Notes: a model not told the origin generated them from the sequence alone. A DNA stretch of 22,022 bases from Eimeria necatrix (GCF_000499385.1 NW_013655311.1:15989-38010); one strand, 5' to 3'. Counted from the first letter of the stretch, positions 1 through 9,663 are shown. A program made the numbers and translations.

Positions 1-28
1 CTGCTGCTCCCGCTGCTGCTGCTGCTCC

Positions 29-64
<36 letters not shown>

Positions 65-1522
65 CAGCAGCAGCAGCAGCCTCCTTGGCCATGGCCAAAA
101 CCCGCAAAGACTGCTCGAAAGAGGCCCGGCGGTCCCGCACGAAAGGACTCAGCCGCGGGACCGTTTCGACGTTGTGGGCGAACACGTCCAGCCCGCTGCA
201 GGCCACTTTTTCCACGGACTGCACGCACAAACCCTAAACCCTAAACCCTAAATTAGGGTTTGGCCCCACTGACGCCCCCACACTCCGCAACACCCGCAAC
301 AGCACCCAAACGCCCCAGCACGCCAGCTACAGCCACGCAAGAAGCACCAACGCTTCTCACGGCGCCCCGAGGGTTTAGGGTTTAGGGTTTAGGGTTTAGG
401 GTTTAGGGTTTGGCTACCGAGCGCATGCCCTGGAAGTCCGAGACGAGACACTCCACCAGAATGCCCGGCTTCTTCTCCTTTATTAGCTGCACAGTCCTGG
501 CGAAGTGTTCCGCGCCGCCGTCCGGCATATCGTCCCTGAACCCAAACCCTAAACCCTAAACCCTAAACCCTAAACCCTAAACCCTAACCCCGCTTCGAGC
601 TCCGCCCCCTCCAGCCCAAACCCTAGTCGCGCTGCAGCAAAACGCCACCGGCTGCTCCCCGCTGCTCCGCGCCCCCGGCGCCAGCAGCCAACCCCTCGAA
701 AGGGCTCAGAGGTTAGGGTTTAGGGTTTAGGGTTTAGGGTTTAGGGTTTGCCTGTCCACGCTGGTCAACACCACGTAGTCAATGTCCCACTGGGCAACGG
801 CCTCCGCCACCTTCTCGGGCTCCATCGGGTCTGGGGGCGGCGGTTTCGAGGAGGTTTTGATGGCGCAAAACCTGCGCCAAACCCTAAACCCTAAACCCTA
901 AACCCTAAACCCTAAACCCTAGCTGGGCCCTGGGCGCAAACCCCGGGGGCGGACGCTCGGGCTGCGGCGCCCAATTTGCTGCTGCAGCGAACAAACTGGC
1001 GCCAAGCCAAGGAGGCGGCACTTCGCCGCTGCCGCCTAGGGTTAAGGGTTTAGGGTTTAGGGTTTAGGGTTTAGGGTTTACTTGCAGCCCCTGGTGCAGG
1101 TGTCGCCCAGCAGCATCAAAGTCGCAGTGCCTCCTTCCCAGCACTCGCCGATGTTGGGGCACTTGGCTTCTTCGCACACCTACGCGCAAACCCTAAACCC
1201 TAAACCCTAAACCCTAAACCCTAAACCCTAAACCCTGCTGCCAGCGCCAAACCTCCGCCAAGCCCCGCGAAGCCCTGAAGCCGCACCGCCCGCGGCCGCG
1301 CCGCGGCTTGCCGCCGCCGCAGGACCCAAGCCCTAGAGCTTAGGGTTTAGGGTTTAGGGTTTAGGGTTTAGGGTTTAGGGTTTACGGTGTGCAGCTTGAG
1401 ACCCTTCAGCTGCTGCTTCAGCAGCGCGTAGCGAGAGCCGGGGCCCCGCGGCGCGGGCACGTGGAACCAGTCGGGGCGGGGCCCCGCAGTGGAGGGCCCC
1501 ACACGGGGGATTTGTGGGGTGT

Positions 1523-1569
<47 letters not shown>

Positions 1570-1703
1570 GCTGCTGCTGCTGCGTCGCTGCTCTCCGCCG
1601 GCCCGCTGCTGCTGCAGCGGCCCGAGCTGCTGCAGACGCCCTCGCTGCCGACCTGCTTCGCTTCTCCCCCTGTGAAGCAGCAGTTCCCGAACAGACGCGT
1701 GCG

Positions 1704-1747
<44 letters not shown>

Positions 1748-2084
1748 CTGGCGTTGCCCTTGTCTTTGGACCGTTCTGCTGCACTGTGGGGTGCTGCAGC
1801 TTGCTGCTGGTCGTTTGCCGCAGCGCACCCGCATGAAGGAATCCAGCAGTTTGCTGCTGCCGCGGCTCTGCAGCAGCAGCAGCAGCTGCTGCTGCTGCTG
1901 CTGCTGCTGCTGAGGCGGGCACAGTGTGCAAGGAGTTTGAGCTTCTGCCGGAAGCCAAAGTGCCTGTTTTCTGCTGCAGTGAATGAGCCGACACGGGAGC
2001 CTGCTGCAGCAGCAGCAGCTGCAGCAGCAGCAGCAGCAGCAGCGCTGCCCCGCGCTGCCGCCTCTGTCTTCTGGGCTTAGACAT
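1..2084 (-). CDS. lipA: Lipoyl synthase, apicoplast-type, five exons, 3' end beyond window
   Basis: Radical-SAM enzyme that inserts two sulfurs into octanoyl groups to make lipoate; in coccidians it serves the apicoplast pyruvate dehydrogenase (family knowledge). Exons on the minus strand: 2084-1386, 1179-1082, 871-752, 535-418, 218-1. Phases agree at all four junctions. Exon 1 (233 aa) opens with [12 protein letters not shown] and a Leu-rich core ending near APVSA, a signal-peptide-like start, then a long Ala/Gln/Ser-rich stretch that fits a transit peptide, then the LipA entry motif PDWFHVPAP. Exon 2 holds the auxiliary-cluster cysteines [12 protein letters not shown] (Cx4Cx5C). CTRGCKFC (Cx3Cx2C, SAM cluster) is split across exons 2/3. 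Exons 3-5 carry [23 protein letters not shown] and [16 protein letters not shown]. Exon 5 then runs into Ala and Ser/Gly repeats to the window edge. The C-terminal Ser motif is not in view. The ATG at 2084 was chosen because it begins the leader; further in-frame upstream ATGs exist. Confidence 0.95.
219..417 (-). repeat. LipA intron 4 with telomere-type inverted ends
   Basis: 199 nt, GT-AG, phase 0. The donor is TCG|GTAGCCAAACCC, followed by about six AAACCCT units. A unique spacer of about 110 nt follows, then about three TTTAGGG units and GGGTTTGTGCGTGCAG. Splicing gives [16 protein letters not shown], as expected for LipA. Confidence 0.88.
536..751 (-). repeat. LipA intron 3, GC-AG, with telomere-type inverted ends
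   Basis: 216 nt, phase 2. The exon ends GTGGACAG and the intron begins GCAAACCC, a GC donor. It ends GGGTTTGGGTTCAG. Removing it restores [11 protein letters not shown], which is strongly conserved in LipA. No GT near the junction preserves that motif. The inverted AAACCCT/TTTAGGG layout matches the other three introns. Confidence 0.88.
872..1081 (-). repeat. LipA intron 2 with telomere-type inverted ends
   Basis: 210 nt, GT-AG, phase 2. Sense strand: AA|GTAAACCC at the donor, an AAACCCT array, a unique spacer, a TTTAGGG array, then GGGTTTGGCGCAG at the acceptor. The spacer differs from those of the other three introns. The junction restores the radical-SAM CKFC motif, so the boundaries are secure. 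Confidence 0.9.
1180..1385 (-). repeat. LipA intron 1 with telomere-type inverted ends
   Basis: 206 nt, GT-AG, phase 0. In sense orientation it starts GTAAACCCT and continues as about six AAACCCT units. A GC-rich unique spacer of about 100 nt follows. It ends in about seven TTTAGGG units and GGGTTTGCGCGTAG. The two arrays are reverse complements and could pair into a long stem that brings the splice sites together. Confidence 0.9.
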
Positions 2085-2927
2085 GGTCAAACGTGAAGCG
2101 CTGGCACTGCAGCAGGCGCCACAGCGCGCGGTGCAGCAGCAGCTGCTGCTGCTGCTGTTGCTGCTGCTGTCGCTGGGGGGCAAGGAAGAAGAGGCCATCT
2201 TTGGCTGCGGCTGCTGCTGCTGCTGGCGATGCCGCTGCTGCAGCAGCTGCTGCAGCAGCAAATGCAGAAACCGCTATCTTGCGGTGTTTACACAGCCTTC
2301 TTAAAGCCCTTTGTGTATTCTAGCGCCCCCTAAGAAACGCTGTAGGCAGGGGCCCCAGCAGCAGCCCCTCTTGCTGCTGCTGCTGTCTCAGCTGCTGCTG
2401 CAGCAGCAGCAGCAGCAGGAGCAGCAGGGATCGGTCACTCGACCACTCCTCCCGCTGCTGCAGCAGCAGCGGCTTGCGTGTTATTTTGCTGTTTTAAATC
2501 CTTAAATAGTTTAATAATACTTAATGGCAGCAAATTGTTTGAGCAGCAAGGTAAAACGTGCTATGCTGCTGCTTGGTGGCGCTGCTTCGGCGGTAGCTTA
2601 GCAGCAGCGGCAGCAGCAGCAGCAGCAGCTGCTGCTGGTGGGACCTGCTGCTCCAGATCGATCCTTCCGGGCTTCCATCTGTGAAAGCCGCCCGACAAAA
2701 GATTTGGCCCTTTTATTGCTTGTACATTTGGGCCAGCAGCAGCAGCAGCAGCTGCTGCAGGTCGCTCGCAGCAGCATCTTCTAGAGCTCTGGCACTGCCG
2801 TATACGTGGCAGCAGCAGCAACAGGCACTGCAGCAGCGCCTGCTGCAGCAACAGCTACAGCTTTAGAGGCAGCAGCAGCATGCTAAGAAGCCCTAGCAGC
2901 AACGCAGGAAGGTAGATAGGCGGGAAA
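2085..2927. other. Interval between divergent LipA and the 2928 gene; no supported exon
   Basis: CAG/CTG tracts on both strands (for example 2209-2260, 2391-2418, 2600-2637, 2733-2760) with short AT-richer stretches around 2477-2560 and 2690-2730. The AT-rich stretch near 2480-2530 is a reasonable place for regulatory sequence, but no promoter motif was recognised. Open frames here are shadows of the triplet repeats. Confidence 0.5.
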
Positions 2928-3638
2928 ATGTTCATTGTGTGGCGGCAGCAGCTGCTGCTGCCACTGCTGTTGTTGCTGCTGCTGCAGCAACGACAGCCAG
3001 CAGCAGCAGCAGAAGTGGAGGAGGAAGAGGAAGACCACGAAGCTGGCATCCCTTTCATTGCTGAGGATTGGCCGGGACTGACTGCTGGCCCAGCAGCAGC
3101 AGCAGCAGCAGCTGCTGCTGCAGCAGCAGAGCAGCGCCAAAGCCCGGGCTCGCTGTCGCCGCCCACGGCTTCTGGGACCCCCTCCGCAGCAAACAGCCGC
3201 AGCAGCAGCACGCGAAGCAACCGCAGCAGCAGCAGCAACAAGAGCGGCGGCGCGGGCGGGGGGAAGGCGGGCAGCGAGGCGGGCTCTGCTGGCAGCAGCA
3301 GCAGCAGCAGCAGCAGCAAGAAGGACTGGGAGCCGCACAGCCTGCAGCAGCCAGCAGCAGCAGCACTGAAGCTGCAGCTAAGAGACACAGCTGTCACCAA
3401 GAAGCAAGTGGAGCGGCTGCGGCGGGAAAAGAAGCAGCAGCAGCTGCAGCGGGAAGACACGGAGCTGCAGCAGACACAGGAAAATGTAGCAGCAAAATTT
3501 GGCCCTGAAACGGAGATTGCAGAAAGAGCTGCAGCAGTTTATAAACCCAATAAGTTCAAAAAGTGGATTAAAATCATTTATTATGTCCTCAACAACGGGG
3601 GAAAAATGCCAGAAGACGGGCTTTTCGACGATGTCTGA
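2928..3638 (+). CDS. Putative secreted low-complexity, charged protein (236 aa)
   Basis: Not recognised. The ATG at 2928 opens MFIVWRQQ followed by a Leu-rich hydrophobic core of about 12 residues and Q/A residues, a plausible signal peptide of about 27 aa. Then come an acidic run (about 28-36), the motif AGIPFIAEDWPGL, a 12-Ala tract, a Ser/Arg/Asn/Gly-rich linker (about 75-135), and a Lys/Arg/Glu/Gln-rich probable coiled coil (TKKQVERLRREKKQQQLQRE). A less repetitive C-terminus ends MPEDGLFDDV and stop. The last 60 residues are ordinary charged sequence of lower GC, which supports coding. It faces away from LipA, about 840 nt from the LipA ATG. No family assigned. It may be one exon of a larger gene, or chance in a CAG-rich region. 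Confidence 0.42.
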   Translation: MFIVWRQQLLLPLLLLLLLQQRQPAAAAEVEEEEEDHEAGIPFIAEDWPGLTAGPAAAAAAAAAAAAEQRQSPGSLSPPTASGTPSAANSRSSSTRSNRSSSSNKSGGAGGGKAGSEAGSAGSSSSSSSSKKDWEPHSLQQPAAAALKLQLRDTAVTKKQVERLRREKKQQQLQREDTELQQTQENVAAKFGPETEIAERAAAVYKPNKFKKWIKIIYYVLNNGGKMPEDGLFDDV

Positions 3639-4385
3639 CTGCTGCTGCTGCTGCTGCAGCAGCAGCTGCTGCTGCTGCAGCAGCAGCTGCAGCCGCTGCA
3701 GCAGCAGCTGCAGCCGCTGCAGCAGCAGCTGCTGCTGCAGCAGCAGGTGCTGCCGCTGCAGCAGCAGCTGCTGCAGCAGCAGCAGCAGCTGCTGCAGCGG
3801 CACTGTAGTGGCAATGCCCGTAGATATGTGTGCTGCTGCCCAAAAAGCGGCAGCAGCAGCAACGCGTGCTGCAACAGCAATGCCTGCGCAGCAGCACGAC
3901 CTGCTGCACAGCGGCAGCTGCTGCTGCAACAGCAGCAGCAGAGGGCCCCGCTGCAGCAGCAATGGCAGCACTTTCGCAGCAGCGGCTGCAGCAAAACGCG
4001 TGCTGGTGCAGCAGCAGCAGCAGCAGCAGCAGCAGAGAACACGGCAGCCGCTGCTGAAGCGGCTGCCTGCTGCTGCAGCCTCCTTCTTGTGTCTCGCGCT
4101 GCTGCTGCTGCTGCAGCAGCAGCAAAGTGCAGCAGCCCTAGCGCCCCATAGGTTTTGAAGCAGAGCGCACATTGAGCAGCAGCAACAGCAGCAGCTGCTT
4201 CCGCTGCTGCTCCTCGCTGGCCCACGACCACTCAGCGACGAGAGCAGCAGCAACAGCAACAGCAGCAGCAACAGCAGCAGCAGCAGCAGCAGCTGCTGCT
4301 GCTGCTGCTGATTTCGTCCTTCCTGCGGCAAGCAGCTACGGAAGGTTTTCTAATTTACAAATTGTAGCTATTTATTTTCTGTCAA
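3639..4385. repeat. Dense CAG/CTG tract with alternating polarity
   Basis: From about 3641 to 3800 the sequence switches repeatedly between (CTG)n and (CAG)n, giving CAGCAGCAGCTGCTGCTG palindromes and a 21-27 bp unit around GCAGCCGCTGCAGCAGCAGC. From 3830 to 4310 mostly CAG tracts, including eight units near 4011-4035 and a CAG-to-CTG switch at 4270-4310. The end is AT-rich (4325-4400). No exon supported on either strand. Confidence 0.7.
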
Positions 4386-4838
4386 CTCGAAGATCTATTC
4401 TTAGCCAAACCCTCGCTAAACCCTAAACCCTAGCGAAACCCTAAACCCTAGCAAAACCCTAAACCCTAGCAAAACCCTAAACCCTAGCTCAAGCCCAGCG
4501 AAACTCCAAGCCCTAGCTAGAGCCTAAACCCTGGCGAAACCCTAAACACTAGCTGAGGCCCAAACCCTAGCTAAACCCTAAACCCTAGCTAAACCGTAAA
4601 CCCTAGCTAAACCGTAAACCCTAGCTAAACCCTAAACCCTAGCTGAAGCCTAGCGGAACTCTAAACACTAGCTAAATGCCCAAACCCTAAATAAACCCTA
4701 AACCCTAGCTAAACCCTAAACCCCCGCAACGCTCACGCCAAACCCTTTTGCTCAACTCCTTGTGGCTGGCGCTGAAGACGCAGCTTCCAGCCGCAGCAAC
4801 TCAAACCCTAAACCCTAAACCCTAAACCCTAAACCCTA
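4386..4838. repeat. Degenerate interstitial telomere-type array
   Basis: Plus-strand AAACCCT repeats. The left part (about 4404-4720) has a higher-order unit of about 18 nt, two heptamers joined by AGC or AGCT (GCTAAACCCTAAACCCTA), with many point changes. After a unique segment (about 4727-4802) comes a clean run of five AAACCCT units (4803-4837). The right edge supplies the stop codon of the gene at 4836-6097. Confidence 0.88.
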
Positions 4839-5255
4839 GACGCGGGCAAAGCAGGTCTTGCCCATCACATCCTTCACCCGCAACCAGTCCCACAGCAGCA
4901 AAGCTGCTCCCAAAGCATCACACGCCACGCAGCCGCAGCAGCAGCAGCACAGCTAAAGCTGCTGCGGCGCGAAATTGCTGCTGAAGGGGAATAGGCGCTG
5001 AAGCTGCGGGGTGTACATACACCTGAGAAGGACTGCAGCAGCAGCCGCTGCTGCTGCTGCTGCCTCCTGCGCCGTTCGGAAGCAGCAGCAGTGGCATGGA
5101 GCCGCGAACTCGCTGCTGCTAGTGCATGCAGCAGCAGCTGCTGCTGTGGGGAGTTGCGGTGTATGTACACCTCAAGCAGCTGACACAGATACACCAGACG
5201 CAGCCCGTAAAGACCCTCTGGGGGCAGCTCTCGGGCGCAGTGCCCGCTGCAGCGC

Positions 5256-5295
<40 letters not shown>

Positions 5296-5422
5296 TAGCG
5301 GCAGCGGCACTAGTACCTGCTCTGCTTCAGCCCCCAGGAAGCTGGAGGTTCGGCAGCAGCAGCAGCAGCAGCAGCACAGGTTAAGCAGAAGCATCATACG
5401 GGGCAGCAGCAAAGATGAGCAC

Positions 5423-5455
<33 letters not shown>

Positions 5456-5699
5456 ATTTGTTCCCTACGTGAAGAACCCCTCAATTGTAAAAAGCAAAAC
5501 AATGCCAATGCCGTCCACTGTGAAGTGCTGCTGCTGCTGCTGCTGATGCTGCAGCAGCTGCTGCAGCCGCTGCAGCCGCTTCCTGCTCTCCTCTACCAGC
5601 ACCCCCAGCTCCCTGCTGCATGCAGCAGCAGCATCACCAGCAGCAGCGGCGGGACTGGCCGCTGCAGCAGCAGCGCCTTCACCCTGTTGCTGCTCTTTG

Positions 5700-5733
<34 letters not shown>

Positions 5734-6097
5734 CTTCGTCAGGCATATCTCCATCATTCGACAGAGGCAGCAGCACCGTCATGCGCAGCTGCAGCTCCCA
5801 CTCGTTGCTAGCTTCCAGCGCCTGCAGCAGCAGCAACAGCGGTGCAGCAGCAGCAACAGCGGTGCAGCAGCAGCAACTTCCACTGCAGCAGTGGAAACGC
5901 CTCAGGCACGCAGACCCCCAGGGAAGAAGCAGCAGTAACAGCAGCAGCAGCAGCAGCAGCGGCAGCAGCAGCAACTGCTCGTACCCCCAAGCAGGAGAGC
6001 CCCCTTCGAGACCGCAGCAGAAGCGCGAATGTATCTGCCAGTTGCTGCTGCTGCTGCTGCTGCTGCTGCACCTGCACGAAGGCCCCCAGGCAGTCTA
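4836..6097 (-). CDS. Unrecognised multi-exon gene, 5' end unresolved
   Basis: Exons with protein-like sequence and splice signals, sense order. 6097-5985: DCLGAFVQVQ, poly-Q, LADTFALLLRSRRGLSCLG, donor GGG|GTACGA. 5821-5519: acceptor CTGCAG, ALEASNEWELQLRMTVLLPL then acidic, Q and A tracts and LVEESRKRLQRLQQLLQ. 5246-5171: ELPPEGLYGLRLVYLCQLLE, donor GAG|GTGTAC. 5059-5023: RLLLQSFS, donor CAG|GTGTAT. 4903-4836: LLLWDWLRVKDVMGKTCFARV and stop. Phases agree for exons 1/2, 3/4 and 4/5. Between 5519 and 5246 they do not with the acceptor at 5246; an in-frame AG inside that exon (before CTGCCCCCAGAG) or a missed micro-exon would fix it. The first exon must start upstream of 6097. No family recognised. 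Confidence 0.55.
5011..5022. promoter_or_regulatory. GTGTACATACAC palindrome at a splice donor
   Basis: Near-perfect 12 bp palindrome. On the minus strand it reads CAG|GTGTATGTACACC and forms the donor of the exon ending at 5023. It belongs to a recurrent motif family also seen at 5159, 6103, 9706 and 10417. Confidence 0.5.
5159..5170. promoter_or_regulatory. GTGTATGTACAC palindrome at a splice donor
   Basis: On the minus strand it reads GAG|GTGTACATACACCGC and follows directly after the exon encoding LRLVYLCQLLE. The match to the other copies extends past the palindrome into CCGCA. Confidence 0.5.
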
Positions 6098-6142
6098 CTA
6101 CAGTGTAGGTACACCGTATTTGTGGGCACGTCGCGCTGCTGG

Positions 6143-6191
<49 letters not shown>

Positions 6192-6230
6192 CCCGTGGGT
6201 AAGCGTAAAAACGATTAGGAAGCTGCATAC

Positions 6231-6264
<34 letters not shown>

Positions 6265-6365
6265 AGCATGAGCTAGCTGGTTCTTGGTATCGCTAGCGAG
6301 GGTTTAGGGCTGAAGCTAGGGTTTAGACACTAGGGTTTTGCTGCTGAAAATTAGGGTTTAAACCC
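6098..6365. repeat. Triplet tract and degenerate TTTAGGG between two minus-strand genes
   Basis: Holds (CTG)n at about 6145-6187, (CAG)n at 6233-6264, and decayed TTTAGGG units from about 6298 to 6365. The right edge abuts the stop codon of the 1115-residue gene. A GTGTAGGTACAC copy of the recurrent palindrome lies at 6103-6114, just upstream of the first recognised exon of the 4836-6097 gene. Confidence 0.6.
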
Positions 6366-6414
6366 TTACGCCACTCCATCGCCATACACCGGGACAACCA
6401 GCGTGGCTTCGTGC

Positions 6415-6454
<40 letters not shown>

Positions 6455-6774
6455 TCTGTCGCCTCTGCATGCGGTTAACAAGACGCTGAAGATGAGTTTC
6501 CTGCAGCAGCACAGCAGCAGCAAGAGGACAGCCGCTCCACCTTAAGAGTTGGCCCTAGGGTTTAGGGTTTGAGTCTGCAGGGTTTAGGGTTTGAGCCCTC
6601 GGGTTTGGGGGCTAGGGTTTAGGGTTTAGGGTTGAGGGTTTTAGGGTTTAGGGTTTAGCCCTACAGCATCTCGAGCCTTCTGCAGCAATTCGTTTTGGCT
6701 GCTGCTGAGCTTCTGCAGCTCCCTGGCGGCCATGGGCAGCGCTTCGAGGCAGTACACAAGAGGACCCTGCAGCA

Positions 6775-6812
<38 letters not shown>

Positions 6813-6907
6813 TGACAGCAATGCCTTTAGCAGCAGCACGAGCTGCACTCGCCACAATGCAAGCAGCTGCAGAAAGCGGCAACAGGCAGCCGCACAAACA
6901 GCGCAGC

Positions 6908-6956
<49 letters not shown>

Positions 6957-7065
6957 CGAAAAATTTACTGGTTGAGGCTCTGCTGCTGCATCAGCAGCAG
7001 CAGCGGCAGGACCCTGCAAATCTAGGGCATTGAAGGTCGCAATGAGGGAGTTTATGGCCTGCGCA

Positions 7066-7115
<50 letters not shown>

Positions 7116-7331
7116 TGGAGCCAACGAATAGAGTGAACGTGCACCTCCTGCTGCTGGAAGCAGTAACAGCAGCAGCAGCAACAGCAGCAGCAGCAACAGC
7201 AGCAGCAGCAACAGCAGCAAGACGTACGCCGAGGGTAGGCGACTCTCCTGGCAGCAAAGACAGCAACGCCTGCAGCAGATGCGGATAGGCGCGAAGACCC
7301 GACAAATCTGGAGCTACTGCTGCTGCTCCTG

Positions 7332-7362
<31 letters not shown>

Positions 7363-7673
7363 TGTCGTTTCTGCAGCTGCTGCTGTCGTTGCTGCTGCTG
7401 CTGCTGCTGCTGCGGAGTCATCAGCAGCAGGCAGCAGGGCAGCAACGGTTCCCTGCGGGACGCCTAAGATATCTTGCCACCGCAGGCTCTGCCTTGTTGC
7501 TGCTGCTGCTTCTGCAGCCGTTGCTGCTGCTGCTGCTGCTGCTGTTGCTGCTTCGTCAGCAGCAAGAACAGCAGCATCGCCATCATTTGCTGCTGCCTCA
7601 TGGTCCGGTGCTGCAGCGGTGGAGGCGCAAGATACGCCTCCGGCTGTATCTTCGTCATTGCTGTTATTGCTGT

Positions 7674-7719
<46 letters not shown>

Positions 7720-7822
7720 GCTGTTGCCGCTGCTGCCAACACTGCTGCAGCAACCGGTGCTGCTGGTGCTGGGGCTGCTGCACGAGCTCAGGCGCCGCTG
7801 CCCAGTTCCTATGGATTCCTTG

Positions 7823-7858
<36 letters not shown>

Positions 7859-8262
7859 GCCTTAACAGCAAAAGCCTCTTGTGCTGCTTCATCTCCTTTC
7901 GCAGCATCTGACGGTGCCGCTGCAGCAGTTGCTGCAGCAGTAGCTGCGGCATTGGCTGCAGCTTTAGCAGCAGTATTTGTCTGCTGCAGCAGCAGCCGGA
8001 GAGACTCCTCTACTGCCTCCTGCTGCTGCTCCACTTGCTGCAGCAGCAGCACAAGCTGATTACCATATTCCTGCTGCTGCAGCAGTTGCTGCAGGCGCTG
8101 CCCTTGCTGCAACTGCTGCTGCTGCAGAGGCTCATGTTCCTGAGACTCTTGCACCAGCAGCAACTGGTTTGCTGCTGAAACTGCAGCAGCAACTGCTTCC
8201 TCGCGCTGCAGCAGCAGCGGCGCATGCAGAGAAATGAACCGCCCACCCAACTGTGTAGTTAG

Positions 8263-8304
<42 letters not shown>

Positions 8305-8370
8305 GGACTGACAACGCCGTTCCTCACAGGTTTGGTCCGCATTGGGGCCTCTTTGAGTACTTCCCTCTTG

Positions 8371-8405
<35 letters not shown>

Positions 8406-8881
8406 TCTGCTGCTGCAGCATCCGCTCGTAGTGCTGCTGCAGCAGCTGCAGCTCCTTCTCATCTCCAAAGGCAGCAGCAAGACGACGCAGCGAAAGGCGC
8501 GCTCGGTGCAGCGAGAAGCCGTGGCGGCTGCAGCGGTGCAGCAGCTGCTGCTGCTGCAAGTGCAGCAGCAACAGCTGCTGCTGCTGCCCCTCCAAAGCAA
8601 CGCCCGTGTCTGCCACAGCAGCAGCAGCAGCAGCTGCTGCTGCTGCTGGAGATCCAGAATCCTGCCAGCGTGGCTGTGCCTGGAGGCCGTTTGCCTGCAG
8701 CGCCTGCCACTTCTCGTGCTGTTGCTGCTGCTGCTGCAGCAGCAGCAGTTGCTGCTGCCGCTGATCCTGCTGCAGCGCAAGAGCAGCAGCAGGATCTGTG
8801 CGACTTTGCTTCCGCTTTGGGGGCGGCTGCACTTCAAGAAACCTTTTAAGGGAGCAGACTGAGGGCGTCCGAGATGCAGCA

Positions 8882-8932
<51 letters not shown>

Positions 8933-8956
8933 GGGCTGCGCTGCCCATCTTCAGCG

Positions 8957-8999
<43 letters not shown>

Positions 9000-9100
9000 C
9001 AGGGCTCGCCCGCAGCAAATTCCGCGCCAGCTGCCGGCCAAAACCCAGCAGAGAATGCCCAGCAGCAGACGCGCGTGTCAGCAGGCCGCCAGGATCAATT

Positions 9101-9143
<43 letters not shown>

Positions 9144-9624
9144 CCTGTGCATCGTGGCGAGAAGGAAACAAGTGCTGCTGCATCTGCTGCATCTGCTGCA
9201 TCTGCTGCTGCTGCGACTGCTGCTGCTGCCTCTGTTGCTGAATCTGCTGCTGCTGCAGTTGCTGCAGCTGCTGCAGCTGCTGCTTCCTCTCCCAGCGCGT
9301 GGATGCAGCAGAAGCAGAGCCTTGTGGTGCTGAGCGGCAGCTGCTGCTGCAGCTGCGGCGGCGGTGCGCCGCCTGCTGCAGCAGCAGCTGCTGCTCCGAT
9401 GCCACGCGCAGCGAGAAATCAGCAGCAGCAGCAGCAGCAGCAGGTTGTGCCGCAGCAGCAGCAGTGGAAGGATCCCTGTATAGTAGCGGATGAGACAGGC
9501 CCTGCCGCTCTTCCTGCTGCTGCTGCTGCTGCTGCAGCAGCTCATGCAGAGAAGACGCCACAGCAGCAACATCCGAAGCAGCAGCAGCGCTAGTGAGCAG
9601 GCGAGTTACAGGACACCGGACATC

Positions 9625-9663
<39 letters not shown>

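Noticed and set aside
1..1385. A chromosome end (true telomere)
   Set aside because: The heptamer arrays alternate in orientation, are only three to seven units long, and lie between exons of LipA; they are intronic.
4727..4802. Minus-strand exon encoding VFSASHKELSKRVWRER before a GTGAGC donor
   Set aside because: It lies beyond a convincing stop at 4836, has no acceptable upstream acceptor in phase, and the same frame runs into telomeric repeats.
5011..5170. 17-19 nt micro-introns formed by the GTGTAYRTACACCGCAG palindromes alone
   Set aside because: Ultra-short introns in coccidians are not something I can support, and removing them does not give consistent frames. Use as a donor of a normal intron fits better.
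7332..7865. Long poly-Leu, poly-Cys and poly-Ala open frames, here and throughout the window
   Set aside because: They are shadows of CAG/CTG tracts in other frames or the opposite strand of better-supported exons.
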